Source: Cellulomonas sp. HZM (GTDB taxonomy: Bacteria > Actinomycetota > Actinomycetes > Actinomycetales > Cellulomonadaceae). From it: DNA of 64,000 bases. The DNA lies in assembly GCF_000708885.1 (NCBI RefSeq), contig NZ_JEOE01000001.1, positions 1 to 64,000 of the forward strand, in the 5' to 3' direction. A program made the translations under genes and the position numbers. The notes beneath the pieces were generated by a model. The model ran no database searches. It saw only the letters and a list, made by a program, of their open reading frames with translations, and was not told the DNA's origin. Shown in pieces: positions 8,943-17,079 of the stretch (positions are counted from its first letter, which is position 1; every line of letters begins with the position of its first letter).

Positions 8943-9836
8943 TCAGGAGGTCAGCGCCATGACGATGAGCAGCTGGGTCACCAGGAAGCCCATCACGAGG
9001 TTGAGCCACAGGAACCGCCGCCAGCCGCGGTTCGCCAGCTCGCACTCGTCGTCCGACAGGTCGCGGAACGGTGCGACGGACCAGAGGTAGACGATCGGGA
9101 CCACCGCCGCGAGGCGGCCCGGCCACCCCGCGCCGAGCATGAGCACGGCTGAGAGCGCGTACGCACCCATCGACAGCCGGACGGTCCGGCGCGCCCCGAG
9201 CACCGTGGCGACGGACCCGATCCCCGCGCCGCGGTCGGCCGCGATGTCCTGCACCGCGCCGAACGCGTGCGACGCGGCGCCCCACAGGAAGTACGCGGCG
9301 AGCGTCGCGAGGACCGGGACCGTGAACCGGCCGTCGGCCAACGTCACCGCGAACACGGCCGGGCTGACGAAGTGCGTGCTCGATGTGAGCGAGTCGAGCA
9401 CCGGCCGTTCCTTGAACCGCAGCCGGGGCGCCGAGTAGGCGACCACCGCGGCGACGCTGACCGCGAGCACGGCGGTGGACAGCGCGTCTCCCAGCAGCAC
9501 GAGTGCCGCCAGGAACGGGACGTTCGTCAGCACCGCCGCGCGGATCGTCGTCGCGTGCCAGCGGTCGTCGAGCACGACGCCCTCGACGCCGCCCTTGCGC
9601 GGGTTGCGCACGTCCGACTCGTGGTCGAAGACGTCGTTGATCCCGTACATCGCGAGGTTGTAGGGCACGAGGAAGTACAGCGTGCCGACGACGAACGCGG
9701 CATCGACGTCGCCACCCGCCAGCAGGTACGCCGCGGCGAACGGGTAGGCGGTGTTGATCCACGACAACGGGCGCGACGAGCCGACGACCTGTGCGAGACC
9801 CGCCCGGAGGGAGCTGCGACGATGCTCAACGCGCAC
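8943..9836 (-). CDS. crtEb: UbiA-type prenyltransferase, lycopene elongase of C50 carotenoid synthesis
   Basis: This integral membrane prenyltransferase has 297 residues and about eight or nine hydrophobic segments. The first Asp-rich motif is NDVFDHESD (N-x2-D-x3-D pattern) and the second is DIAADRGAGIGS. In Corynebacterium glutamicum and Micrococcus luteus, homologues at the end of a crt operon add two dimethylallyl units to lycopene to give C50 flavuxanthin-type products. The family and position match here: last gene after crtYe-crtYf. The start GTG 9836 has a strong GGAGGT 5 bases upstream and overlaps the crtYf end by 11 bp. Homology to other UbiA enzymes alone would be ambiguous; the operon decides. 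Confidence 0.88.
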   Translation of the reverse strand: MRVEHRRSSLRAGLAQVVGSSRPLSWINTAYPFAAAYLLAGGDVDAAFVVGTLYFLVPYNLAMYGINDVFDHESDVRNPRKGGVEGVVLDDRWHATTIRAAVLTNVPFLAALVLLGDALSTAVLAVSVAAVVAYSAPRLRFKERPVLDSLTSSTHFVSPAVFAVTLADGRFTVPVLATLAAYFLWGAASHAFGAVQDIAADRGAGIGSVATVLGARRTVRLSMGAYALSAVLMLGAGWPGRLAAVVPIVYLWSVAPFRDLSDDECELANRGWRRFLWLNLVMGFLVTQLLIVMALTS

Positions 9837-10173
9837 GGGACACCTCCGGCGACTCCGTCCGGGACCCGCGCCGCCCGCCGCGAGCACGCAGCAGCCCGTC
9901 GACGGCCGGCAGCAGGAGCCCCGCCGCGACGGGCCACGCGAGGTCCTCGACGGGCGTGAGCCACACGCGCACGCCCGTGAGATCGGCGGGGGAGTAGCGG
10001 AAGAGGTCGGCGCGGACCATCAGGCTGTCGAACACGACGGTCAACGCCGCCAGCACGACGACGGTGACGGCGCTCGCGATCACGAGCCGCGTGCCTCTCG
10101 TGCGCGCCCACGCGATCGCGGCGACGGTGGCCGCGACGGCGACCAGCCCGAGCCCGAGCGCGAGGTAGCTCAC
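9826..10173 (-). CDS. crtYf: Lycopene cyclase small subunit (CrtYf/CrtYd-like)
   Basis: A 115-residue membrane protein with three hydrophobic helices (near 2-21, 30-48 and 78-90) and the typical PVEDLAWPVAAGLLL motif of heterodimeric carotenoid cyclases. With the preceding gene it would form the two-subunit lycopene cyclase that closes the rings of the C50 carotenoid. Its GTG start overlaps the crtYe stop (GTGA). Whether the rings are epsilon (decaprenoxanthin), gamma (sarcinaxanthin) or beta cannot be read from the sequence, so the name crtYf could equally be crtYh or crtYd. Confidence 0.85.
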   Translation of the reverse strand: MSYLALGLGLVAVAATVAAIAWARTRGTRLVIASAVTVVVLAALTVVFDSLMVRADLFRYSPADLTGVRVWLTPVEDLAWPVAAGLLLPAVDGLLRARGGRRGSRTESPEVSRAR

Positions 10174-10496
10174 CGCGTCCCCCTGGCGTCGAGCGCACGT
10201 GTGACCGCCCGGTGGACGATCATCGTCAGGTAGGACAGGAACGTCACGAACACGAGCTCCTCGAGCGGGAAGTGGGGCGCGAGCTCGATCCCCAGCAGCG
10301 CCGACCCCTCCCCGCGTCCGTAGTAGCCGGCGACGAGTGCGAGGACGTCCCACAGCACGAAGAACGCGACTCCGACGAGGACCACCACGACGCCCCGCCC
10401 GACCTCGCCGGCGGCGAGGAAGAGGCGGTACCGCACGTCGAGCGCGACGACCCCCGCGATCGACACGAGCTCGACGAGCAGGTACGCGCCCCTCAC
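10170..10496 (-). CDS. crtYe: Lycopene cyclase small subunit (CrtYe/CrtYc-like)
   Basis: A 108-residue, three-helix membrane protein of the lycopene cyclase domain family. Visible marks are FLAAGEV, FVLWDVLALVAGYYGRG and HFPLEELVFVTFLSYLTMI; the PLEEL acidic pair is the conserved feature of these subunits. It pairs with the following subunit to cyclise lycopene or its C50 derivative. The GTG start overlaps the crtI stop (GTGA) and the end overlaps crtYf by 4 bp, implying coupled translation and 1:1 subunits. Confidence 0.87.
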   Translation of the reverse strand: MRGAYLLVELVSIAGVVALDVRYRLFLAAGEVGRGVVVVLVGVAFFVLWDVLALVAGYYGRGEGSALLGIELAPHFPLEELVFVTFLSYLTMIVHRAVTRALDARGTR

Positions 10497-12034
10497 GCGA
10501 CCGCCTCCTGCGACGCGCCCGGCTCGGGCAGCGGCCGCGACGACGTGTCGCCCCGAAGCCGCTTGACCACGTTCTCCGCACTGATCAGGCACATCGGGAG
10601 CCCGATGCCCGGGACGGTTGTCCCTCCGGCGTAGAGCAGCCCGCGCACGCGCCGTGACACGTTCCGTCCGCGCAGCATCGCGGACTGCCGAAGCGTGTGC
10701 GCGGGCCCGAGGGCGCCGCCGGACCACGACGACAGGTCGCGTGCGAAGTCGGCCGGGCCCACGGTCCGGCGCACGACGACACGCTGCGCGAGGTCCGGGA
10801 CGCCGAGCCGCGACGCCAGCGTCGCGACCGCACGGTCCGCGACCTGCTCGACGAGCGGGCTTCCGCCGCTCCCGATCGTCGGGTCCGCCGGTACCGGGAC
10901 CAGGACGAAGAGGTTCTCGTGGCCGACCGGTGCGACGGAGGGGTCGGTGCGCGACGGCGCGCACACGTACATCGACGCCGGATCGGGGATGCGCCGGTGC
11001 GGGCCGAGCACGGCGTCGAAGTTGGCGCGCCAGTCCGACGTGAAGAACATCGAGTGGTGCGCGAGGCCGGGGAGCCGTCCGCGGACGCCGAGCATCGCGA
11101 GCACCGCGCCCGGGCCGGGGTCGCGGCGGTCCCACCAGCTCTGCGGGTAGGTCTGCAGCTCGCGCGGGAGGAGCCGCGTCTCGAGGTCGTGCAGGTCTCC
11201 TGCGCCCACCACGGCGTCGGCGTCGACCCGAGCGGTGCCGCCGCCCGCGTCGACCTCGACGCCGTCGACCTGAGCGTCCGTCCCGACGAGCACGCGTGTC
11301 ACGCGAGCGCGCGTCCGCACCCGCACACCGAGGCGGCCGCACACCCGCACGAGGGCGTCGACGACCGTGCCGAACCCGCCGCGCGGGTACAGGACACCCT
11401 GCGTGAGGTCGCAGTGGCTCATCAGGTGGTAGAGGCTCGGTGCCCTCTCGGGGGACGTCCCGAGGAACACGGCCGGGTAGCCGAGCACCTGTCGCAGCCG
11501 AGGGTCGCGGAACCGGCGGGCGACGTGCCGTTCGAGGCTCGTGGTGAGCAGGCCGGCGAGCCGCGGCAGGTGCCGGACCAGCTCCGTCGACGTCAGCGAA
11601 CCGGGGGAGAACGTCGTGTACAGGAAGCGTCGCAGCGCGAGGTCGTACGCCTGGTGTGCCGACCTGCGGTACGCGGCGAGCGCCGGCCCGGCGCCCGGCT
11701 CGATCGCCTCGAAGGCCGCGTCGGCCGCGCCCGTCACGACGTCGAGCGGCTCGTCGTACCCGTCGAACCACACCCGGTAGGCGGGGTCGAGCCGCACGAG
11801 GTCGAGCTCGTCGTCGGTGCTCGTGCCGAGCATCGCGAAGAAGTGGTCGAACACCTCGCGCATCAGGAACCACGACGGACCGGTGTCGAACGTGAACCCG
11901 TCCGAGCGCCAGGTCCCGGCGCGCCCGCCGACCTCCTGGCGCTGCTCGAGCACCTCGACGTCGTGCCCGTCCCGGGCCAGGAGCGCAGCCGTCGCGAGCC
12001 CCGCGACGCCGGCACCGATCACGACGACCCGCAT
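10493..12034 (-). CDS. crtI: Phytoene desaturase
   Basis: CrtI introduces four double bonds into phytoene to make lycopene, using FAD at the membrane. The 513 residues start with the dinucleotide-binding motif VVVIGAGVAGLATAALLARDG and the following EQRQEVGGRAG, and contain YPRGGFGTVVDALV. They end with the bacterial-type desaturase signature GLLYAGGTTVPGIGLPMCLISAENV. The ATG at 12034 shares one base with the crtB stop (TGATG). It lies in the middle of the crt operon between crtB and the cyclase pair. Confidence 0.95.
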   Translation of the reverse strand: MRVVVIGAGVAGLATAALLARDGHDVEVLEQRQEVGGRAGTWRSDGFTFDTGPSWFLMREVFDHFFAMLGTSTDDELDLVRLDPAYRVWFDGYDEPLDVVTGAADAAFEAIEPGAGPALAAYRRSAHQAYDLALRRFLYTTFSPGSLTSTELVRHLPRLAGLLTTSLERHVARRFRDPRLRQVLGYPAVFLGTSPERAPSLYHLMSHCDLTQGVLYPRGGFGTVVDALVRVCGRLGVRVRTRARVTRVLVGTDAQVDGVEVDAGGGTARVDADAVVGAGDLHDLETRLLPRELQTYPQSWWDRRDPGPGAVLAMLGVRGRLPGLAHHSMFFTSDWRANFDAVLGPHRRIPDPASMYVCAPSRTDPSVAPVGHENLFVLVPVPADPTIGSGGSPLVEQVADRAVATLASRLGVPDLAQRVVVRRTVGPADFARDLSSWSGGALGPAHTLRQSAMLRGRNVSRRVRGLLYAGGTTVPGIGLPMCLISAENVVKRLRGDTSSRPLPEPGASQEAVA

Positions 12035-12930
12035 CAGTGCGCCCCCAGCAGCGAGCGGGCGACGATGAGGGACTTCGTCGTGACGCCGACGCTCACCCGG
12101 GTGCCGGCGATCGTCGCCGCGGGGGTGCGCCGCAGCCGCGCCGAGAGGGCCGCGAACAGGTCGTGCGCGCACCGCACCGCCCGGCGGCTCGACGGCGGCA
12201 GCAGCGCTATCGCGTCGGCCGCGATCGCGAGGTCGGTGTCGATGTCGTCGAGCAGGTCGTCGCGCTGGTCGTCGGTGAGGTGGTGGGCGTCGACGCCGGG
12301 GAGGTAGTCGCGTCCGAGGTCGTCGTGGTCGGCGCCCAGGTCGCGCAGGAAGTTGACCTTCTGGAACGCGGCGCCCAGTCGGCGCGCGGCCGGGGCGAGG
12401 TCGTCGAACCGTCGTGCGGCGTCGGCCTCGTCGGCCAGGAACGCGCGCAGGCACATGAGGCCGACGACCTCGGCCGAGCCGTAGACGTAACGGTCGAGAG
12501 ACCGTGCGTCGTGCGCCGTGCGGGACAGGTCGGTGCGCATCGAGGCGAAGAACGGCCCGACGAGCTCCTCGTCGATCCCGGTGCGCACGGCCGTACGCGC
12601 GAAGGCGTGGACGACGAGGTTGGTCGAGAAGCCACGGGCCGTCGCCCGGCGGACCTCGTCCTCGAGGTCGTCGAGGAGCTCTCCGCGCGCGGAGGGCCCG
12701 AGACCGAGGTCCGGCGCGTCGACGATCTCGTCGGCCACGCGCACGAGCCCGTAGACGTTGCGCACGTGCGTGCGGACCGGCTCGTGGAGCAGGCGGCAGG
12801 CTCGCGCGAACGATGTCGAGTACTCCTCGACGACCTGCGCCGAGGCACGACTGGCGGCGGCGTCGTACAGCGTGCGCGACCCGGCCGACGCGTCTCGCCG
12901 GGCGTGACCTCGCCCGGACAGCGCGGTCAC
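12034..12930 (-). CDS. crtB: Phytoene synthase
   Basis: CrtB joins two geranylgeranyl diphosphates head to head into phytoene. The 298 residues show both Asp-rich substrate motifs of the squalene/phytoene synthase fold: RVADEIVDAP in the first half and NFLRDLGADHDDLGRDYLP near the middle, plus the YCYGSAEVVG-like segment YVYGSAEVVGLMCL. The start is GTG 12930, overlapping the crtE stop by 4 bp. Earlier in-frame codons would extend into crtE with non-homologous sequence. Confidence 0.95.
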   Translation of the reverse strand: MTALSGRGHARRDASAGSRTLYDAAASRASAQVVEEYSTSFARACRLLHEPVRTHVRNVYGLVRVADEIVDAPDLGLGPSARGELLDDLEDEVRRATARGFSTNLVVHAFARTAVRTGIDEELVGPFFASMRTDLSRTAHDARSLDRYVYGSAEVVGLMCLRAFLADEADAARRFDDLAPAARRLGAAFQKVNFLRDLGADHDDLGRDYLPGVDAHHLTDDQRDDLLDDIDTDLAIAADAIALLPPSSRRAVRCAHDLFAALSARLRRTPAATIAGTRVSVGVTTKSLIVARSLLGAH

Positions 12931-13934
12931 GCCGCCCTCCCGGGCGAGCGCCGGCCCCAGCCGGACACGCGGTCGACGACGTCGTCGAGCCCGGCCTCCT
13001 GCGCGAGCGCGCGTGCCGCGTCGAGGTGCCCGTCGACGAGGTCCTCGACGAACGCGCGTGCCCCGCACGCCTCGAGCGCGGCGCGCAGCACGTCGGCGTC
13101 CTCGCACGAGAGGTCGGGGTCGCCGAGGTGCTGCTCGATCGTCGGCCACTGCGGCGTGGAGGCGGCGTGGGCCACGAGCGCGGTCATCTTGCCCTCCCGC
13201 AGGTCCGACAGGGCCGACTTGCCGGTCACGACCTCGTCGCCGAACACGCCCGCGAGGTCGTCGCACAGCTGGAACGCGATGCCGAGCACACGTCCCAGCT
13301 CGCCGAGCAGCCCGAGCGTGTCGTCGTCGGCCCCCGCCATGACGCCGGCAGCCTGCAGCGGAAGGCAGAACGAGTACGCGGCGGTCTTGGCCTCGGCGAC
13401 GGCGATCGTCTCCGCGACGCTCGGCACGCGGGTGCCGAGCCCCAGGTGCACGTCCTGCAGCTCACCCGCGGCGCTGACGCGCACGGCGTCGTCGAGCAGA
13501 GCGAGCAGGCGCGTGCGCACGGCCGGCGAGACCGGCGCGTCGGCGACCGCCAGCACCGCGCCGACGAGCTCGAGGTCGCCGGCGAGCACGGCCGCAGCCT
13601 GCCCGTACCCCGCCGCGGCGACCGGTCCTGCGCCCGCGCGGGTGGCCCTCGCGACGAACTCGCCCGCCACGTTGTCCCGACCACGTCGCCGCAGGTCGTG
13701 GTCGATCACGTCGTCGTGGACGACGAACGCGGCGTGCAGCAGCTCGAGGGCGTCGCCGACGTGCCGCGCGGCCGACTCGTCGTCGCCCCCGAGCACGCGG
13801 TACGTCTCCTGCAGCAGCCGAGGGCGCAGCCGGCGCCCTCCGCCCGACGTCGTGGCCATCGCGGTCCACAGCGCCTGGTTCTCCGGGCCGAGGTGCGTCG
13901 TGCCGGCCGCGCCACGTGCGAGGAAGTCGTCCAC
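12927..13934 (-). CDS. crtE: Geranylgeranyl diphosphate synthase
   Basis: This trans-isoprenyl diphosphate synthase of 335 residues supplies GGPP to CrtB. The first Asp-rich motif is HDDVIDHDLRRRG (DDxxD) and the second is LCDDLAGVFGDE; both bind Mg and diphosphate. Short side chains upstream of the first motif (LLHAAFVVHDD) fit C20 chain length, although C30-C40 products cannot be excluded by eye. The GTG start at 13934 is one base after the idi stop. Its place between idi and crtB fixes the role. Confidence 0.92.
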   Translation of the reverse strand: MDDFLARGAAGTTHLGPENQALWTAMATTSGGGRRLRPRLLQETYRVLGGDDESAARHVGDALELLHAAFVVHDDVIDHDLRRRGRDNVAGEFVARATRAGAGPVAAAGYGQAAAVLAGDLELVGAVLAVADAPVSPAVRTRLLALLDDAVRVSAAGELQDVHLGLGTRVPSVAETIAVAEAKTAAYSFCLPLQAAGVMAGADDDTLGLLGELGRVLGIAFQLCDDLAGVFGDEVVTGKSALSDLREGKMTALVAHAASTPQWPTIEQHLGDPDLSCEDADVLRAALEACGARAFVEDLVDGHLDAARALAQEAGLDDVVDRVSGWGRRSPGRAA

Positions 13935-13935
13935 G

Positions 13936-14511
13936 TCAGCCCACCATCCCGACCAGGTCGGAGGGGCTCGTCGTCGTGTCGTCTTCCACCAGGTCGCCCA
14001 GCTGGAGCACCTGCTCGACCATCCACGGGCTCAACGCCCACGGTGCGGCGTCGACGGCGCGGCCGAGCTCCTGCGGCGTGACCCACCGCAGCTCGGCGAC
14101 CTCAGCGGGGTCGGGGTCGGGCGCCCGTCGGGTCGTGGCGAACCACACCGGGCACACCTCGTTCTCGACGACACCCGAGGCGTCGGTCGCGCAGTACCGG
14201 AAGCGGGGCAGCACGAGCTCGAGGTCGTCGAGCACGAGCGCGAGCTCGGAAGCCGCGTGCCGGACCACGGCCGCTCGCGGTTCCTCACCAGGACGGGGGT
14301 GGCCGCAGAAGGAGTTGGTCCAGACGCCGGGCCACGTGCGCTTGGCGAGCGAGCGTCGAGTCAGCAGCACGCGACCCTGCGAGTCGAACACGTAGCAGGA
14401 GAACGCGAGGTGGAGCGGCGTCGCGTGGTCGTGCACGTGTGCGCGGGGTGCCCGGCCGTTCGGGCGCCCCGCCGCGTCCAGGAGGACCACGTCGTCGGGC
14501 ATCATCGGCAT
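13936..14511 (-). CDS. idi: Isopentenyl-diphosphate delta-isomerase, type I
   Basis: This Nudix-fold isomerase interconverts IPP and DMAPP, priming prenyl chain growth. The 191 residues carry the type I catalytic cysteine motif TNSFCGHP and a modified Nudix box (RPGEEPRAAVVRHAASELAL), and the downstream metal-binding ENEVCPVW segment with the second catalytic Glu. The ATG at 14511 has GAGGAG 7 bases upstream. It heads the crt operon, divergent from the MarR gene. Including idi in the pigment operon gives a self-sufficient supply of starter units. Confidence 0.95.
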   Translation of the reverse strand: MPMMPDDVVLLDAAGRPNGRAPRAHVHDHATPLHLAFSCYVFDSQGRVLLTRRSLAKRTWPGVWTNSFCGHPRPGEEPRAAVVRHAASELALVLDDLELVLPRFRYCATDASGVVENEVCPVWFATTRRAPDPDPAEVAELRWVTPQELGRAVDAAPWALSPWMVEQVLQLGDLVEDDTTTSPSDLVGMVG

Positions 14512-14547
14512 GTGTGCACTCCTCTAGTACGTCCGTCAGCCGTCGTT

Positions 14548-14566
14548 TCGCTAGCCAGGCTAGCGA
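14548..14566. promoter_or_regulatory. 19-bp perfect palindrome between idi and the MarR gene (likely operator)
   Basis: TCGCTAGCC-A-GGCTAGCGA is symmetric around base 14557 with 9-bp arms. It covers the position expected for the -35 element of the MarR gene (its -10-like TAGTAT is at 14574-14579) and lies 37 bp before idi. The size suits a MarR dimer. Repression of both directions by the adjacent regulator is inferred, by analogy with CrtR of corynebacteria. Confidence 0.65.
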
Positions 14567-14585
14567 GTGCGCCTAGTATCGCCGC

Positions 14586-15101
14586 ATGAGGGCGACCCCG
14601 CACTTCTGGTACGACGACGAGTCGGTCGTGCCGGTGCTCGAGGCCCTGCGCGAGTTCCGCAGGGCCGACGCGGACATGCGACGGCGGCTCAGCGCCGGCA
14701 TGGAGATGAACCTGACGGACGTGCAGGCCGTGCGCTACGTCGTCGCCACGGAGCAGGCCGGCGCACCTCCCAGCGCGGCCGACCTCGCTCGACACCTCAG
14801 GATCTCGACGGCGTCCACCACCAAGTTGCTCGACAGGCTCGAACTATCGGGCCACGTCGTGCGGCGCCCGCACCCGACCGATGGCAGGGCCGTCGTGGTG
14901 TGCAGCACAGACCACTCGCACGCCGAGATCCGCCGCCGCCTCACCTCCATGCACGCCGCGATGGCGGATGCCGTGCGGGCCGTCCCCGAGGGGGCCCGAC
15001 CCGCGCTCGTCGACTTCCTCACCACGATGGCCCACGTGCTCGACGAGCAGGACGTCGCACCGCTCGAACCGGCAGGCGGGCCGCGTGGCGCGACAGGTTG
15101 A
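14586..15101 (+). CDS. MarR-family regulator, probable carotenoid operon repressor
   Basis: A 171-residue winged-helix regulator. The helix-turn-helix is near residues 55-80 (SAADLARHLRISTASTTKLLDRLE), followed by the wing with RRPHPTDGRAVVV, the standard MarR DR-x-D-GR-like signature. It is divergent from idi-crt with a single palindrome between them, as CrtR is in Corynebacterium glutamicum. Its transcript may be leaderless: TAGTAT ends 6 bases before the ATG and there is no Shine-Dalgarno. The ligand is unknown; in corynebacteria the inducer is GGPP-like, which is only an analogy here. Confidence 0.82.
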   Translation: MRATPHFWYDDESVVPVLEALREFRRADADMRRRLSAGMEMNLTDVQAVRYVVATEQAGAPPSAADLARHLRISTASTTKLLDRLELSGHVVRRPHPTDGRAVVVCSTDHSHAEIRRRLTSMHAAMADAVRAVPEGARPALVDFLTTMAHVLDEQDVAPLEPAGGPRGATG

Positions 15102-15181
15102 CGGCCCCGTCGAGCCGCTCCGCGTGCCGATCCCGCGCACGCCCGGTAGACACGGGTGCAGGGACGACGAACGGGAGGGTC

Positions 15182-15691
15182 ATGGACACCGTCGACCTGC
15201 TGATCGAGGGCTTCGACCGGATCTCACCGTCGCTGCGACGCGCCGTCGGGGGACTCTCCGTCGACGACCTCGCCTGGCGCCCCGACGAGCGGGCCAACTC
15301 GATCGCGTGGCTCGTGTGGCACGCGGCCCGCGGGCAGGACGCACAGGTCGCGCCCCTTGCAGGGGAGGACCAGGTGTGGACCGCGGACGGCTGGGCGCGG
15401 CGGCTCGACCTGCCGCTCGACGACTCGGCGACCGGCTACGGGCAGGGTCGGGACGAGGTGGCGGCCGTGCGTGCGGAGCCCGACCTGCTCCTGGGCTACC
15501 TCGACGCGGTGGGCGCACGTACCGGCGCGTACCTGCAGACGCTGCGCGGTGACGACCTCGAACGCGTCGTCGACGAGGGATGGGACCCGCCCGTCACCCT
15601 CGGCGTGCGGCTGGTCAGCATCCTGGCGGACGACCTGCAGCACGTGGGCCAGGCGGCCTACGTGCGCGGGCTGCTGGACCGACGCGGCTGA
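15182..15691 (+). CDS. DinB/DUF664 family protein
   Basis: A 169-residue four-helix-bundle protein of the DinB superfamily. It has the typical His ligands: WLVWHAARGQD near residue 42 and LQHVGQAAYVRGLL near the C-terminus. Actinobacterial members often use mycothiol or bind a metal ion, but the reaction here is unknown. The ATG at 15182 follows GGGAGGG by three bases. It is preceded by an 80-bp gap after the MarR gene and converges on the next gene, with 45 bp between the stops. Confidence 0.8.
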   Translation: MDTVDLLIEGFDRISPSLRRAVGGLSVDDLAWRPDERANSIAWLVWHAARGQDAQVAPLAGEDQVWTADGWARRLDLPLDDSATGYGQGRDEVAAVRAEPDLLLGYLDAVGARTGAYLQTLRGDDLERVVDEGWDPPVTLGVRLVSILADDLQHVGQAAYVRGLLDRRG

Positions 15692-15736
15692 ACGGGGCGG
15701 ACGAGGTCGGCTCGCACCAGGCCACGTCAGGTCGGA

Positions 15737-16780
15737 TCAGCTCGGCGCAGCCTCGGCCCGGTGCTGCGGCCTGCGGACCCGGGGCTGCGGCACCTGCGGT
15801 CCGCGCTGCTGCGGCACGCCCGGCTCGGGCGTCGCCGGAAGGGGGGCCGCCCGGGCGACCTCGTCGACGAGCACCTGCCAGCAGCGTGCGGCCCGCCGGA
15901 GCTCGCTCGCGACGACGTCGGGTGCCACGTGCCCGGTGACGTGCTCCCCGGCGGCGTCGTCGAGCGCGTCGAGCCCGTTGTCCACCGCCCGACGTGCGGC
16001 GCGGTAGCTCGAGCCCTCCCGGTCCGCCGGGCTCGTCACGACCTCCAGTGCGGCTGCGCCGTCGTAGAACTCGGCGCGCACGAGCTCGAGCGCGGCCGGG
16101 CGCTCGAAGAGCGTGAGCCGCTGCGCGGCGTCGGCGACCGCGTCGGCGACTGACGACGTCGCGAGGCGCTCGACCGTGCCGGCCATCGCGTCGGGATCGA
16201 CCTGGAGCCGCACGAGCAGCGCGACGGTCCGCCCTAGCACGGCCTCGCGCCGGTCGCGCTGCATCCGGCGACGGTGCTCCGCCTCGCGAGAACGCTCGCC
16301 CTCGCGCAGCGCGGCCGCCGCGGCCTCCCGCTCCCGGCGCTCCATGAGCGCGCGTACCTCGGTCGCGTGGCGCGAGACCCGGGAGATGCCGAGCAGCACC
16401 TCGCGCTCGCTCGTCTCCTGCCCCGCGTGGACCAGGTCGCGCGCGGCGACGTTGACCGGGGTCGCGAACCCCTCGTCGGTGTAGGCGAACAGCGCCACGG
16501 CGTGCCGGTCGGCCCACAGGACGGCCGTCTTGGCGAAGCCGGAGTGCGAGTAGAACACCGCGGTGCGCGCCCCGGCGACGATGCGGAGGTGCTCGAGCTG
16601 ACGGGTGTCGACGGGGGAGCGGCTGCGGTCGACGAGGCCCGCGAAGTCGAGCCCCACGAGGTCGACGTCGTCGCCCGCCACCGAGGCGTGCACGTCCACG
16701 CGGGCGAGGACCAGCCGCGCGTGGCGTTCGGCGAACCGCTGCGCCTCGCGCCACCGGGGGTCCCTGCCGACCGCGCCCAC
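15737..16780 (-). CDS. Protein with a degenerate Mrr-type restriction endonuclease-like domain
   Basis: A 347-residue soluble protein. Residues about 35-115 resemble the Mrr/PD-(D/E)xK fold: DDVDLVG matches the motif with the metal-binding Asp, and SGFAKTAVLWADRHAVALFAYTDEG matches the conserved region after the core. The expected QxK strand, however, reads GLVDRSRS, so the catalytic Gln and Lys are missing. A charged helical segment (about 140-185, ERREREAAAAALREGERSRE) follows, then an Ala-rich domain and a Pro/Gln/Arg tail. Nuclease activity is therefore unlikely; a DNA-binding or scaffolding role is a guess. The GTG start at 16780 has a purine-rich site just upstream. Confidence 0.6.
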   Translation of the reverse strand: MGAVGRDPRWREAQRFAERHARLVLARVDVHASVAGDDVDLVGLDFAGLVDRSRSPVDTRQLEHLRIVAGARTAVFYSHSGFAKTAVLWADRHAVALFAYTDEGFATPVNVAARDLVHAGQETSEREVLLGISRVSRHATEVRALMERREREAAAAALREGERSREAEHRRRMQRDRREAVLGRTVALLVRLQVDPDAMAGTVERLATSSVADAVADAAQRLTLFERPAALELVRAEFYDGAAALEVVTSPADREGSSYRAARRAVDNGLDALDDAAGEHVTGHVAPDVVASELRRAARCWQVLVDEVARAAPLPATPEPGVPQQRGPQVPQPRVRRPQHRAEAAPS

Positions 16781-16873
16781 GTCCCTCTCCCGTCGGTGCC
16801 GCGCACGCGCGTGGCCAGAGCGACGCTACGCGGGTCAGCGAGCCCGGTGCGGGGTGAATGTGCAGGTCGTGGG

Positions 16874-16901
16874 CCATCCGGGTGACCCAGAGCGGACGAA
16901 T
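16874..16901 (+). promoter_or_regulatory. SigK-type promoter candidate of the sigma operon
   Basis: CCATCC, a 16-base spacer, then ACGAAT. As I recall it, the mycobacterial SigK consensus is CCATCC-N16/17-CCGAAT; this site matches 11 of 12 positions. The start site would be near 16908, about 170 bases before the sigma gene. The 299-bp gap 16781-17079 contains no other recognised gene. Confidence 0.6.
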
Positions 16902-17079
16902 CCGGCGGTCGCGGGTGCGCCGTCTCACCCGTTGGTCGACGCGACCCACCTCTCATGGGAGCGCTTCCGCCTCGCGCCATCGGCGCGCTCAGGTCGCGCA
17001 CGGGGCGCGGCGCCCGCAGGCTGGTGCCCGACGCCGCGGGGCGTCGCACGACCCCGACGCAGGAGACCACGAGGCGAAG

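Noticed and set aside
12037-14589. 850-codon open frame on the plus strand
   Set aside because: Antisense shadow of crtB, crtE and idi.
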